A stretch of 24,482 bases of DNA from Penium margaritaceum (Eukaryota > Streptophyta > Zygnematophyceae > Desmidiales > Peniaceae). The position numbers were made by a program, and so were the translations under genes. The first letter of the stretch is position 1, and each line of letters starts with the position of its first letter. Below, one piece after another: positions 1 through 7,940 of the stretch. Where the stretch lies: the NCBI GenBank assembly GCA_023375785.1, contig SZWC01000540.1, forward strand, positions 16,736 through 41,217, read 5' to 3'. The notes under the pieces were generated by a model. The model was not told the origin of the DNA, did not search any database, and was given only the letters and a program-made list of their open reading frames with translations.

Positions 1-75
1 AACATCCCTCTCGGGGGGTGGGAGGGAGTATTCCAATGAAGGCACCTCTGCGCAACAAATAAACAAAAACCGACC
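1..75. other. Tail of a non-satellite block X (empty copia target site)
   Basis: This stretch is not satellite. It aligns with the two flanks of the copia element: positions 1-33 resemble 3338-3369, and positions 34-75 resemble 12223-12263 (both run into CAACAAATAAACAAAAACCG and then satellite). It is therefore a second copy of block X without the retrotransposon, carrying a single TATTCC where copia flanks carry GTTCC and ATTCC. The rest of this copy lies outside the window. I see no coding potential. The identity of X is unknown. Confidence 0.75.
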
Positions 76-2904
76 TGGTGTCAAAGGGAGAAACCTTTTA
101 CCGTTTATTGACTAGCGAGTGCAAAGACCTTCTACAAGAAATTGCACAGTGTGGCTACCATGCACAATGACCAACCAGATTAGGCATGTGCCACTTACCA
201 TGACCAAACAATCTTACTATGTCTGCTCAACGTTGACAACCCATAATATGGGTCACGAATTGTCAGAGGGGGGACAGAATACTCTAGGAATACTAGATAC
301 TAACTAGCAAGTAAAAGGACCTTCAATCAAAAGTAGCACGGTGTGGCTACCATGCACAATGACCGACCAAAGTAGGCATATGTACTGCCTTTGACCAAAG
401 AAATCCGCAGTGTGTGGTCAACGTTGACAACTCATAACACAAGTCACAAATGGTCAGAGGGGAAAACAACGATTTGGGAACACCAGGTATCAGCTAAAAA
501 GCACAAGGACTTCAATACGTTGTGGCACGGTGTGGATACCATGCACGATGACCAACCAAAGTAGGCACATGTCACTGACCATGACCATAGAAAGTCACCA
601 TGTGTGGTAAACGTTGACAACTCATAACACGAGTCACAAATGGTCAGAGTGGAAGACAATGGCTTCTGAATACAAGTTATGGACTAGCAAGTATAAATAC
701 CTTCAATCTCTAGTGGCATAGTGTGGCTAGAGTGCACAGTGACTAACCAAAGTATGCATATGTCAGTGACCATGACCAAATATTTTCACTTCATGTGGTC
801 AATGTTGACAACTCACAACACGAGTCACCGATAGTCAGAGGGGGTAATTATGGTTTGGGACGACTAACTATTGAGTAGAAAGCACAAAGACCTTCAAGAC
901 GTAGTGACACAACGAAGTAACCATGTACAGTGACAAACCAAAGTAGGCATAATTCAATAATCATGACCAAAACAATTTCACAGTGTGTGGTCAACGTTGA
1001 GAACTCATAACACGAGTCACAAATTGTCAGAGGGGGAAACAATGGGTTGAGAACACTAGTTAGCAACTAGCAAGAACAACGTCCTTCAACAAGCAGTGGC
1101 ATGGTGTGGCTAGCGTGCACAGTGACCAACCAAAGGATGCATACGTCACTGACTATGACCGAAGAAGTTCACTATTTGTGGTCAACATTGACAACTCATA
1201 ACTCGAGTCACAAATGGTCAGAGGGAGAGACAATGGTGTGGGACCCTATGTATTGACTAGAAAGGACAAAGATCTTCAATAAGTAGTGGCTCGGTTTGGT
1301 GAATATGCACACCAAATAACCTAACTAGGCATGTATCACTGACCATGACCAAACAATTTCAATATGGGTGGATAACGTTCACCAACCATAACACGAGTCA
1401 AAACCTGCAAGGGGGAAACAATGGTATGGGAATATCAGTTCTCAAGAAGCAAGTAAAACGACCTTCAATCAGTAGTAGCACGGTGTGGCTACCATGCAGA
1501 ATGACCGACCAAAGTAGGCATATGTACTGCATTTGACCAAAGAAATCTGCTGTGTGTGGTCAACGTTGACAGCTCATAATATGAGTAACAAATGGTCAGA
1601 GGGGAAAGGAATGGATTGGGAACACCAGGTATCAACAAAAAAGCACAAGGACCTTCAATAAGTTTTTAATATGGTGTGGATACCATGCACGATGACCAAC
1701 CAAAGTAGGCACATGCCACTGACCATGACCAAAGAAATTCACCATGTGTGGTAAACTTTATCAACTCATAACACGAGTTACAAATGGTCAGAGTGGAAGA
1801 TAATGGTTTCTGCATACAAGTTATGGACTAGCAAGTATAAATACCCTCAATCTATAGTGGCACGGTGTGGCTACAGTGCACAGTGACTAACCAAAATATG
1901 CATATGTTAGTGACCATGACCAAATAATTTCACATCATGTGGTCAATGTTGACAATTCAGAACACGAGTCACAGATAGTCAATGGGGGTAACAATGGGTT
2001 GGGAAGACTAGCTATCATCTAGAAAGCACAAAGACCTTCAATACATAGTGACACGGCGTGGTAACCATGTACAGTGACAAACCAAAGTAGCCACATGTCA
2101 CTAACCATGACCAAAAGAATTTCACAGTGTGTGGTCAACGTTGAAAACTCATAGCACGAGACACAAATGTGCAGAGGGTGAAACAATTGGTTGGGAACTC
2201 TAGTTATCAGCTAGCAAGTACAAAGACCTTCAATAAGCAGTCGCACAGTGTGGCTAGTATGCACAGTGACCAACCAAAGGATGCATACGTCACTGGCTAT
2301 GACCGAAGAAGTGCACTATGTGTGGTCAGCATTGACAACTCACAACAGGAGTCACAGATAGTCAAAGGGAGAGAAAATGGTTTGGGAACCCTATGTATCA
2401 ACTAGAAAGCACAAAGACCCTCAATGCATAGTGACACGGCATGGTAATCATGAACAGTGATAAAACAAACTAGGCATATGTCACTGACCATGACCAAAGA
2501 ATTTCAATATGGGTGGTCAACGTTCACAACCCATAACACGAGTCACAAATTTTCGGAGGGGGAAAAATGGTTTCCAAACACTATGTATCTTCTAGCAAGG
2601 ACAAAGATCTTTCGTATGTATTGGCACGATGTGGCTACCGTGCACAATGACCTACCCAAGAAGGCATATATCACTGCTCATGACCAATGAAATTTAGTGT
2701 GTGTGGTCAGCGTTCACAACTCACAATACAAGTCAACAAAGGGTAGAGGGAGAAACAATGGTTTGGGAATACTTGGTATTGAATAGCAAGTACAAAGACC
2801 TTCAATAAGCGGTGGCACGGTGTGGCTACGATGCACAATGACCAACAAAAGTATGCCTGTATCACTGAACATTGTAAAACGAATGTCACTGTGTATAGTC
2901 AAGT
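76..2904. repeat. Satellite array 1, about 190-bp monomers in a six-monomer higher-order repeat
   Basis: About fifteen tandem monomers of roughly 190 bp. Anchoring on the element GTCAACGTTGAC and its variants gives positions near 417, 609, 797, 987, 1180, 1368, 1559, 1749, 1939, 2132, 2326, 2518 and 2706, so the spacing is 188-193 bp. Six variants recur in order. A has TACTGCCTTTGACCAAAG. B has GTGGATACCATGCACGATG. C has TTCACTTCATGTGGTCAATG. D has TGACACGGCGTGGTAACC. E has GGATGCATACGTCACTG. F has ATATGGGTGG followed by CGTTCACCAACC. Type A recurs at 417 and 1559 (1,142 bp). The array ends inside a monomer near 2904, where block X starts. The short open frames inside it are not conserved between monomers and should not be read as genes. 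Confidence 0.92.
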
Positions 2905-3130
2905 TTCCTTGTTACGGCTGGTCGATCCGAGCAACGCCTGAGAAGTTATTCAAGCTCAAAGTTGCAAAATTTGAAATTCCGTCCACATCAATTGTTTATG
3001 ATAAAACTGACATTGTTCTTATTCATAATGTTAAAAACTACCCTCTTACCATACACCCGCTTGTTTTATGTCCTCTACCCATATGAACTCCTATAACATC
3101 ATTTGGACATCCTATAAACACCATGTGACT

Positions 3131-3185
3131 TGGCTTAGTGCTTATAGAGTTAGATTCTGGAGCCGTAGGTCCTGGGTTTGAATCC
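3131..3185 (+). other. tRNA-like (Pol III A-box/B-box) segment in block X
   Basis: TGGCTTAGTGCTTA at 3131-3144 resembles the A-box/D-arm of Ser/Leu-type tRNAs. GGTTTGAATCC at 3175-3185 resembles the B-box (consensus GGTTCGANTCC). The spacing fits an internal Pol III promoter. The T-stem does not pair well and I see no acceptor stem, so this is not a functional tRNA gene. A tRNA-derived SINE head is the most natural reading. Confidence 0.4.
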
Positions 3186-3364
3186 TCGTACGCGTGATAT
3201 AGAATAGGCTTGCAACCTGGATGGGGGGAGGGGGCATGTTGTGATACGTCTAATCTACCTTAGAGCCCAAGCCGTGTGGCGGTAGGGGGGGTGTCATAAT
3301 GCGGTCGCAAATCTGTCCTCTAGGTTTTCCACAGAACATCCCTATAGGGGTGGTGGGAGGGAAG

Positions 3365-3369
3365 GTTCC
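3365..3369. repeat. Left target-site duplication of copia element (GTTCC)
   Basis: The five bases next to the left LTR are GTTCC. The five after the right LTR (12218-12222) are ATTCC. The empty-site copy near 29-33 reads ATTCC, so the left copy probably changed A to G after insertion. Five base pairs is the usual Ty1/copia duplication. Confidence 0.75.
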
Positions 3370-3590
3370 TGTTGGCCTGAGGATGAGTGTGCATCCTGGA
3401 GGGTCCCTAGCAGTGGCTGGTTCACACCACCAACTGTTTTTGCAGAGACTGAAACTATGGAGGCAACTGGTTCCAAGGATGGTAAAATCTGGTCAGAGAG
3501 TGAGGCAATAGTTTTGGCCTGAATTGACTGGGAATGAACACTTGATCAAGGCTCACAAGCAGTGGCATTTTATAGCCACTGATCTAAGCT

Positions 3591-3858
3591 TTCTAGAACA
3601 CCAAAGCATGCCAGATTTGGAGCTTCTTAGTAGATTCTATGGCTTCTAGAGTGCTCCTTGGTAGGCTATCCTTTTCCCACCTAGGAAGGCATCCCTTCCC
3701 TCCGCTAGAACCTTCTGCCCCTTCCTAGATTCCTCAGCTTGCTTCTAGTAGGAGGGAAGGTTTCCAGAAGACCAAGACACCTCTAGATGCCTTGTAGGAC
3801 AAGTCACCTCGTCTAGAAGGTGTGCCACCTTCCTAGACCGTCACCTGGCCTTCTAGAA
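3591..3858. promoter_or_regulatory. Cluster of heat-shock-element-like inverted motifs in LTR U3
   Basis: Four perfect TTCnnGAA or GAAnnTTC half-pairs occur within 270 bp: TTCTAGAA at 3591-3598, GAACCTTC at 3708-3715, TTCCAGAA at 3762-3769 and TTCTAGAA at 3851-3858. A near match (GTCTAGAA) is at 3811-3818. CTAG recurs about ten times in the same stretch. In the sense direction the cluster lies upstream of the TATA box, where U3 enhancers belong. TTCnnGAA is the core heat-shock factor motif, and it drives the heat-induced copia element ONSEN. Whether these sites bind anything here is inference. In the 5' LTR two of the four are kept (11740-11747 and 11857-11864). Confidence 0.4.
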
Positions 3859-3944
3859 ACTTAAAGAGGAACTCTAGAGGTTGAGCTAGCTTCATGGCAT
3901 CTATTTTCCACCTCCCTTGAGGCAGGGCAGAAATTCATCTTGTG

Positions 3945-3999
3945 GGACTTGAACCCGGGCCCTTGCCTCTAGAGGTGAACACCATTAACCACCAAGACA
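3945..3999 (-). other. tRNA-like segment inside the copia LTR
   Basis: On the minus (sense) strand TGTCTTGGTGGTTAATGG (3999-3982) resembles a Ser/Leu-type tRNA D-arm/A-box, and GGTTCAAGTCC (3955-3945) is a good B-box with a GGG/CCC T-stem. The same segment is in the other LTR (12094-12148). It lies about 70 nt into the LTR in the sense direction and reads in the element's own direction. It could be an old SINE captured in the LTR, or chance similarity strengthened by both boxes. It is not a complete tRNA. Confidence 0.4.
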
Positions 4000-4068
4000 C
4001 TAAGGCTTGTCTTTTTGGTGTTCCTTTTTGGAGTCACTCCTGCCATGGTGAGGAGCATCATTCCAACA

Positions 4069-4079
4069 ATCTCCCCCTT
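4069..4079 (-). other. Polypurine tract of the copia element
   Basis: On the minus strand AAGGGGGAGAT abuts the start of the 3' LTR (TGTTGG at 4068). This is the expected position and composition of the plus-strand primer site. About 25 bp further upstream the RT remnant ends, so the RT/RNase H deletion stopped just short of the tract. Confidence 0.8.
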
Positions 4080-4107
4080 GCGCATCACCCATGGCAGTCG
4101 TCCATGC

Positions 4108-4215
4108 TCAACCTATAACTGAGGAGACTTTCTCCTCATGGGAGGTGAGCTTACATTTTGTTGCTCCCTCCCACTCAGCCCCATCCTTCTTGTGCAGTGC
4201 CTCCTTGAGGCTCCT
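4108..4215 (-). pseudogene. Truncated start of copia reverse transcriptase
   Basis: In a different frame from the hinge, about 30 codons read SLKEALHKKDGAEWEGATK and then continue to a stop at 4108. This resembles the first residues of the copia RT domain (a P-x-x-x-KEA...EW...A pattern before the palm). The YVDD box, the rest of the palm and all of RNase H are absent: only about 30 bp separate this stub from the polypurine tract. A frameshift near 4205-4215 separates it from the upstream frame. A large internal deletion is the simplest explanation. Confidence 0.65.
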
Positions 4216-4812
4216 CCTGCGCGAACCCAGTCCAAATGCCCTTGTTGGCATCATATCTTTTTGTCCTTTGCACACGGCTGCTTGCGTGGGGCTCTTGAGG
4301 CGGTTGTTGTTGTTGCTGTCCCCTTTCGGCGCCATCCTCTCCAAGCGCCTGCTCCCCCTCTCTTGGAGACCTTGGAGACATCGGTCGACTCACCGCCTCC
4401 ACGTCCATCTCCGGTGCTTCGGATTCCTCGTCCGAACTGGCCGGAATAAAGTCTGCCGCTCGCCCATCCCTCAGGCGATACTGTACAGTTGGTGGTGATG
4501 CGAGGATGTCACCCTCGTTCACGTCCTTCGGCGTCTCCCCATCAAGGAGTGGCATCCACTCCCCCCTCTTGGAGAGACCTGCCTCCTTGTCTGTCCAACG
4601 GCTTTTCTCGTCGAACGTGACATCGCGACTCCGCACAATCTGCTGCCTCCTTGGGTCAAAGAGCCAATACGCCTTGCTTCCGCTCCCATATCCAAGGAAA
4701 ACACACCGGCAGGTACACGGGTCTAGCTTGCTCCGTCCCTCACGTGCCTGCACCATTGCATGTGCAACACAAACAAACGTGCGGAGGTGACCCACTGCCG
4801 GCTCCCTCCGCT
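4175..4812 (-). pseudogene. Copia integrase C-terminal region and hinge
   Basis: This frame continues the integrase core after a one-base frameshift near 4800-4812. It reads VGHLRTFVCVAHAMV, then RSKLDP, a CVFLGYG motif and YWLFDPRRQQIVRSRDVTFD, which are the standard copia integrase C-terminal blocks. An acidic, low-complexity hinge follows, with a Q5 run (about 4305-4319) and a Q-R-T-K-R motif typical of the integrase-RT linker. The hinge frame ends at 4175. I do not treat the ATG-like start at 4918 as real, because this is an internal piece of a polyprotein. Confidence 0.85.
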
Positions 4813-5297
4813 CCACACTTCTTGTGGCGTCTTCCACGCATTGCTCTCCTTGTCCTTCAGCGGCTTGGTCGGCATGAGATTCATGATGTATGCTGCTGTC
4901 CTTGCCGCCTCCGTCCAATACCGTTTTGTAAGGCCGGCGTCGCTCAACATGGATTGCACCATGTTAAGGATTGTGCGATTTGCTCTCTCTGCGACGCCAT
5001 TCTGTTGTGGGGAGTGTGGAGTTGTTTTCTGCCACTCAATCCCCTTGCTCTTCATCCACCCAAGGCACCCCGCATATTCACCGCCGTTGTCACTCCGGAA
5101 CACCTTCACCTTCAACTCTGTTTTCCGCTCCACATCAGCCACAAACTCTTGCATGTACGCAAGGACCTCACTCTTATGCTTCATTGGGTAGAGGTAGAGT
5201 TTTCGGCTGTGGTCATCGATGAAGGTGAGGAAGTAGCGAGCTCCGCCGATGGAGCTCTCAAGCGGTCCACACACATCTGTGTGTACCACGGCCAGTT
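4723..5297 (-). pseudogene. Copia integrase catalytic core, 3' part after the hAT insertion
   Basis: This is the RNase-H-fold core of copia integrase. Starting from VHTDVCGPL, the catalytic triad is D5 (in HTDVCG), D67 (in FRSDNGGEY) and E101 (in QQNGVAER). Spacing between the second D and the E is 33 residues, two fewer than the canonical 35. The triad is intact. The frame is lost near 4805, after NAWKTPQEVWSG. The 5' side of the same domain is at 10002 and above. The two parts are in the same frame once one copy of the 8-bp target and the hAT are discounted, so the transposon did not shift the frame. Confidence 0.9.
5290..5297. repeat. Left 8-bp target-site duplication of hAT (GGCCAGTT)
   Basis: GGCCAGTT at 5290-5297 is repeated exactly at 10002-10009, directly flanking the TAAG...CTTA ends of the hAT. 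Eight base pairs is the hallmark of the hAT superfamily. The match continues one extra T by chance. Confidence 0.93.
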
Positions 5298-5317
5298 TAA
5301 GGGTGTAACCGAGACCG

Positions 5318-5447
5318 GTCTTGCGATTCTGGAAGCAGAATCGGAATCACAAGACCGAGTCCGGTCCCAGGATCGGACTCGCGATTCTCGTCTTGGACTC
5401 GCGAGTCTGCAGCATCGCGAGTCCACTGTTTAGGAATCGCGAGACTC
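5318..5447. repeat. Subterminal repeat cluster, left hAT end
   Basis: Five copies of a motif around (A/C)TCGCGA(G/T)TC: 5318-5329 (GTCTTGCGATTC), 5376-5387 (GACTCGCGATTC), 5396-5407 (GACTCGCGAGTC, a perfect 12-bp palindrome), 5414-5424 and 5435-5447. Such clusters are transposase-binding sites in other hAT elements such as Ac. The same motifs occur at the other end (9870-9967), which supports a shared role. Confidence 0.8.
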
Positions 5448-5757
5448 GATACCACCGCCCTGTGCACCACCACATCCCGGTGGTTGTACACAAACATCAC
5501 AATTGTGAGCCAGTAATTGCTCTGTAACCACCTCCAACTGCTTCAGCACCGCCAGCACACCACCGCCACCTGTACACCTCCACCACACCACCAATAGACT
5601 AAACAGACAAGTGCACCATTACTCCTGCATAGCAGAACCTGTGTATGAATGCATTTCTCATGCTAGCCTTATGTGCTATCCAACCTTCCTATCCAAATCT
5701 GTTTTCCAAATCTGTGTTGCTGTGTGTAAGTCAGTGTGCTAACCAAATCAGCTAACC
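5448..5757. other. hAT 3' non-coding region
   Basis: This stretch separates the subterminal cluster from the duplicated transposase 3' end. It has a CCA-rich stretch (about 5525-5590) and then AT-richer sequence with short direct repeats of the form TCTGTnTTnC and AACCAAaTC (about 5690-5760). I see no open frame with family similarity. It probably includes the transposase 3' untranslated region. Confidence 0.5.
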
Positions 5758-6350
5758 AAGTATGTATATAACTCAGTATGCAAACCAAATCGGCTCATCA
5801 AGTACATGGAGATGGGTCAGCAATGGAATCTTACGCTGCCCGTGATGGAAGGTTTTTGCTCATCTCCAATCACTAAACAAGGGTGGATCACAACACATGT
5901 TGTAACACAGCATAACCTTTTTGTGTCATCTCCATTCACTGAATTGAGGAATAACTGAACACAAGCAAGTATTGCTATGGATGCAAACATGGACCGGAAC
6001 AAAAACATGGGAACAGACTTGGTTTAAAGCAAGTGAAGACATGACTAGTTCATCTCTAGAACATCATCATCGTCATCATCATCCCCCATGACAAAGCCAC
6101 CACACCCATCCTCGTCGTTCTCATCCTCCTCTGAGTCCTCTGAACTACTGTCATCCTCCTCATCTTCATCTTTGTCAGCATCTTCATGCGCATCCTCTGC
6201 TGCAGCATCATCGCCATCTGCAGCTGCCTTGTCCTGCGTGTGTGTTGCTTTCACGGCTTTCCTCGCTGCGCGTCTTGCTGCCTTCTCCTTCTCCTCAATC
6301 TCTAGCAGCTCCTCAGCCACAGTACCATTGGGTGCCACTGGAAAATTCTT
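5758..6350. repeat. Copy 1 of a 593-bp direct duplication (hAT transposase 3' end)
   Basis: It aligns with 6352-6943 with about 22 substitutions and no large gap. It begins AAGTATGTATATAACT and ends GGAAAATTCTT, immediately before the N at 6351. On the minus strand it holds the end of the transposase: residues from NFPVAPNGTVAEELLEI on, an acidic Asp/Glu/Ser tail and the stop TAG at 6047-6045. The acidic tail is uninterrupted in this copy. Confidence 0.9.
5817..6008 (-). CDS. Small ORF, 63 aa, possible secreted Cys-containing peptide (copy 1)
   Basis: It starts at a true ATG (6008-6006) 36 nt after the transposase stop and ends with TGA at 5819-5817. The N-terminus (MFLFRSMFASIAILACVQLF) is basic then hydrophobic, like a signal peptide, with NSVNG as a plausible cleavage region. 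The rest has paired cysteines (LCCVTTC) and two further ones. I recognise no family. It lies in the presumed 3' untranslated region of the transposase, so it may be chance. The reason to list it is that it is repeated with a single residue change in copy 2. Confidence 0.2.
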   Translation of the reverse strand: MFLFRSMFASIAILACVQLFLNSVNGDDTKRLCCVTTCVVIHPCLVIGDEQKPSITGSVRFHC

Positions 6351-6351
6351 N
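6351..6351. other. Ambiguous base (N) at the junction of the duplication
   Basis: A single N lies exactly between the end of copy 1 and the start of copy 2. A base that is unresolved only at the duplication junction suggests a contig join or a collapsed or expanded repeat rather than random sequencing error. Confidence 0.95.
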
Positions 6352-6943
6352 AAGTATGTGTATAACTGAGTGTGCAAACCAAATCGGCTAATCAAGTATA
6401 TGGAGATGGGTCAGCAATGGAATCTTATGCTGCCCGTGATGGAAGGTTTTTGCTCATCTCCAATCACTAAACAAGGGTGGATCACAACACATGTTGTAAC
6501 ACAGCATAACCTTTTTGTGTCATCTCCATTCACTGAATTGAGGAATAACTGAACACAAGCAAGTATTGCTATGGATGCAAACATGGACCGGAACAAAAAC
6601 ATGGGAACAGACTTGGTTTAAAGCAAGTGAAGACATGACTAGTTCATCTCTAGAACATCATCATCGTCATCATCATCCCCCATGACAAAGCCACCATACC
6701 CATCCTTGTCGTTCTCATCCTCCCCTCAGTCCTCTGAACTACTGTCATCCTCCTCATCTTCATCTTTGTCAGCATCTTCATGCACATCCTTTGCTGTAGC
6801 ATCATCTCCATCAGCAGCTGCCTTGTCCTGCGTGTGTGTTGCTTTCACAACTTTCCTCGCTGTGCGTATTGATGCCTTCTCCTTCTCCTTAATCTCTAGC
6901 AGCTCCTCAGCCACAGTACCATTGGGTGCCACGGGAAAATTCT
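6352..6943. repeat. Copy 2 of the hAT 3' duplication
   Basis: This copy is continuous with the rest of the transposase (the hATC domain starts just upstream on the minus strand). Compared with copy 1 it has changes that damage the tail, including a TGA at 6728-6726 where copy 1 reads TCA. The natural stop TAG is at 6641-6639. The segment matching 5835-6102 of copy 1 is identical over about 268 bp, whereas both flanks differ at 6-8 %. Confidence 0.9.
6411..6602 (-). CDS. Small ORF, 63 aa, copy 2 of the signal-peptide-like ORF
   Basis: This has the same start, length and stop as the ORF at 5817-6008, with a single Val-to-Ile change near the C-terminus. It carries the same hydrophobic N-terminus and LCCVTTC motif. 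Function is unknown, and the reading frame may be incidental. Confidence 0.2.
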   Translation of the reverse strand: MFLFRSMFASIAILACVQLFLNSVNGDDTKRLCCVTTCVVIHPCLVIGDEQKPSITGSIRFHC

Positions 6944-6956
6944 TCAGTGCTAGATC

Positions 6957-7154
6957 GTTGATCCAGGCTTTCAGGCAGAGCAAATCCTGCATAGTCAGCT
7001 GGGACAGAGAATGTCGAAAGTCAGTCACAACTCTGTCCGTGAGCGAGAACATGCTCTCAGAGGGTGTGCTTGTTGCTGGTACGGCCAGCACATCCTGTAC
7101 TACCAAAGCAAATGTAGGATATGTGGTGCAGTTCTCCTTGTAGAATTGCAAGAC
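6957..7154 (-). other. hATC dimerisation domain
   Basis: This block reads VLQFYKENCTTYPTFALVV, then VLAVPATSTPSESMFSLTDR and DLLCLKAWI. It matches the hAT C-terminal signature (a Y-P-x-L-A core, then IPATSxPSExxFS, then LxxLKxW) that mediates oligomerisation in Ac, Hermes and relatives. It is the most strongly conserved part of the gene. A TAG lies upstream at 7301-7299 in the same frame. Confidence 0.9.
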
Positions 7155-7586
7155 GTTGCAACGCCGTCCGCCTCTTGCCTCCTTCTTGTACAACTCCACC
7201 TCTTCTTTGATCGTGTCCGTCACCACCACCTCTACATCAGGTTCTGGCTCTTTGTACAGCTCGTCCATCGAGTCTACTAGTGCGGCCTCCAGCATGCTCT
7301 AGCGCCTCTGCTTCCCGCGCCCTTTTCTTGCGGCTGCTGTAGGACCACCCAGCTGTTCGCTGTTGCTAGCAACTGCTGCTGTTGCGGGCATGTTGGTAGA
7401 CATCACCATCATGTCATCGTCGTTGTCACCATCTGCTCCTGCAAATGCCTCTGCTGCCTCTGCTGCGGCTGCTGCCTCTGCTGCTGCAACCGCAGCCCTC
7501 CGTTCGTCCTGTACCTTGGAAAAGTATGGCTTGAAAAATTCAAGCACCTTGACCTCCTGCTCCACCGTTGACTTGATTCCCAGAAG

Positions 7587-7748
7587 CTGCATCAAACACG
7601 TGATAGGCAAACAAGGGAAGGTAAGGGAGAGTTACTTCATATGAGGAATCTAAAAGAACAATGTGGATACACTGAACCAACGCCATCACCACCACAACCG
7701 CCCCCTCCACCATCACCACCACCACCATCACCATGGCACTTTTTATAC
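7587..7748 (-). other. Intron 2 of the hAT transposase, 162 nt
   Basis: On the minus strand the exon ends CACAAG|GTATAA (GT at 7748-7747) and the next exon begins after TTTGATGCAG (AG at 7588-7587). Both junctions are phase 0. Joining them links FFDRVHK to LLGIKSTVEQEV, restoring the expected spacing between core and hATC. Reading through meets TAA at once. The intron contains a GGT/GTG-rich low-complexity run (about 7675-7735). Confidence 0.75.
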
Positions 7749-7844
7749 CTTGTGCACGCGATCGAAGAATCGGAACCTGAACCGTGGATCGATCACTGTT
7801 GCAAACACATGGCGGATGCTACACCTCTTCACGTATTTCTCAAG

Positions 7845-7940
7845 CTGCAATCCCACAAGCACACAAACGATGATTGTCAAGAAGATGAATACAATCCTAC
7901 AGAAACCTACAGTGATTGTCCACCAGCACCCGTTTCTAAC
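7845..7940 (-). other. Intron 1 of the hAT transposase, 96 nt
   Basis: The donor is GACAAG|GTTAGA (GT at 7940-7939) and the acceptor is GGATTGCAG| (AG at 7846-7845), phase 0. The length is a multiple of three and has no stop, so it reads through as a hydrophobic stretch (FCRIVFIFLTIIVCVLV) alien to hAT proteins. Removing it joins ASAVDK to LEKYVKRCSIRHVFATVIDP, matching the usual hAT spacing before the conserved A-x-x-L/I-D-P-R motif. Confidence 0.75.

Larger units (their letters stand above)
2905..3369. other. Block X, left part (unidentified non-satellite sequence)
   Basis: About 465 bp that interrupts the satellite and shows no monomer similarity. It holds a tRNA-like segment (3131-3185), a purine-rich run ending near 3234, and the sequence AACATCCCTATAGGGG (3338-3353), which recurs as AACATCCCTCTCGGGG at position 1. 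It continues beyond the copia insertion at 12223-12263. No convincing reading frame is present. It may be a remnant of a SINE or a short LTR-type element, or a spacer belonging to the array. I cannot decide from this sequence. Confidence 0.6.
3370..4068 (-). repeat. 3' LTR of the copia element
   Basis: 699 bp bounded by TG...CA with the inverted ends TGTTGG/CCAACA. It aligns end to end with 11519-12217 with no net length change. By eye I count about 28 substitutions (around 4 %). Transitions and transversions are mixed, so the insertion is not recent. It contains a TATAAAA box on the minus strand (3568-3574), a CTAG-rich segment with TTCnnGAA elements (3591-3858), and a tRNA-like segment (3945-3999). 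Confidence 0.95.

Noticed and set aside
119..3086. Many 60-90-codon open frames in satellite array 1
   Set aside because: They recur only because the monomer repeats. They change frame and end between copies, several lack an ATG, and their products are translations of the same satellite motifs.
3131..3200. Functional tRNA gene in block X
   Set aside because: A- and B-box-like sequences only. The T-stem is poorly paired and no acceptor stem is visible.
4651..5433. 260-codon plus-strand frame
   Set aside because: It lies antisense to the integrase gene, whose motifs are clear on the minus strand, and runs through the hAT boundary. It is a shadow of GC-rich coding sequence.
7845..7940. Transmembrane helix in the transposase (FCRIVFIFLTIIVCVLV)
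   Set aside because: It coincides exactly with a 96-nt GT-AG phase-0 intron, and its removal restores the hAT alignment.
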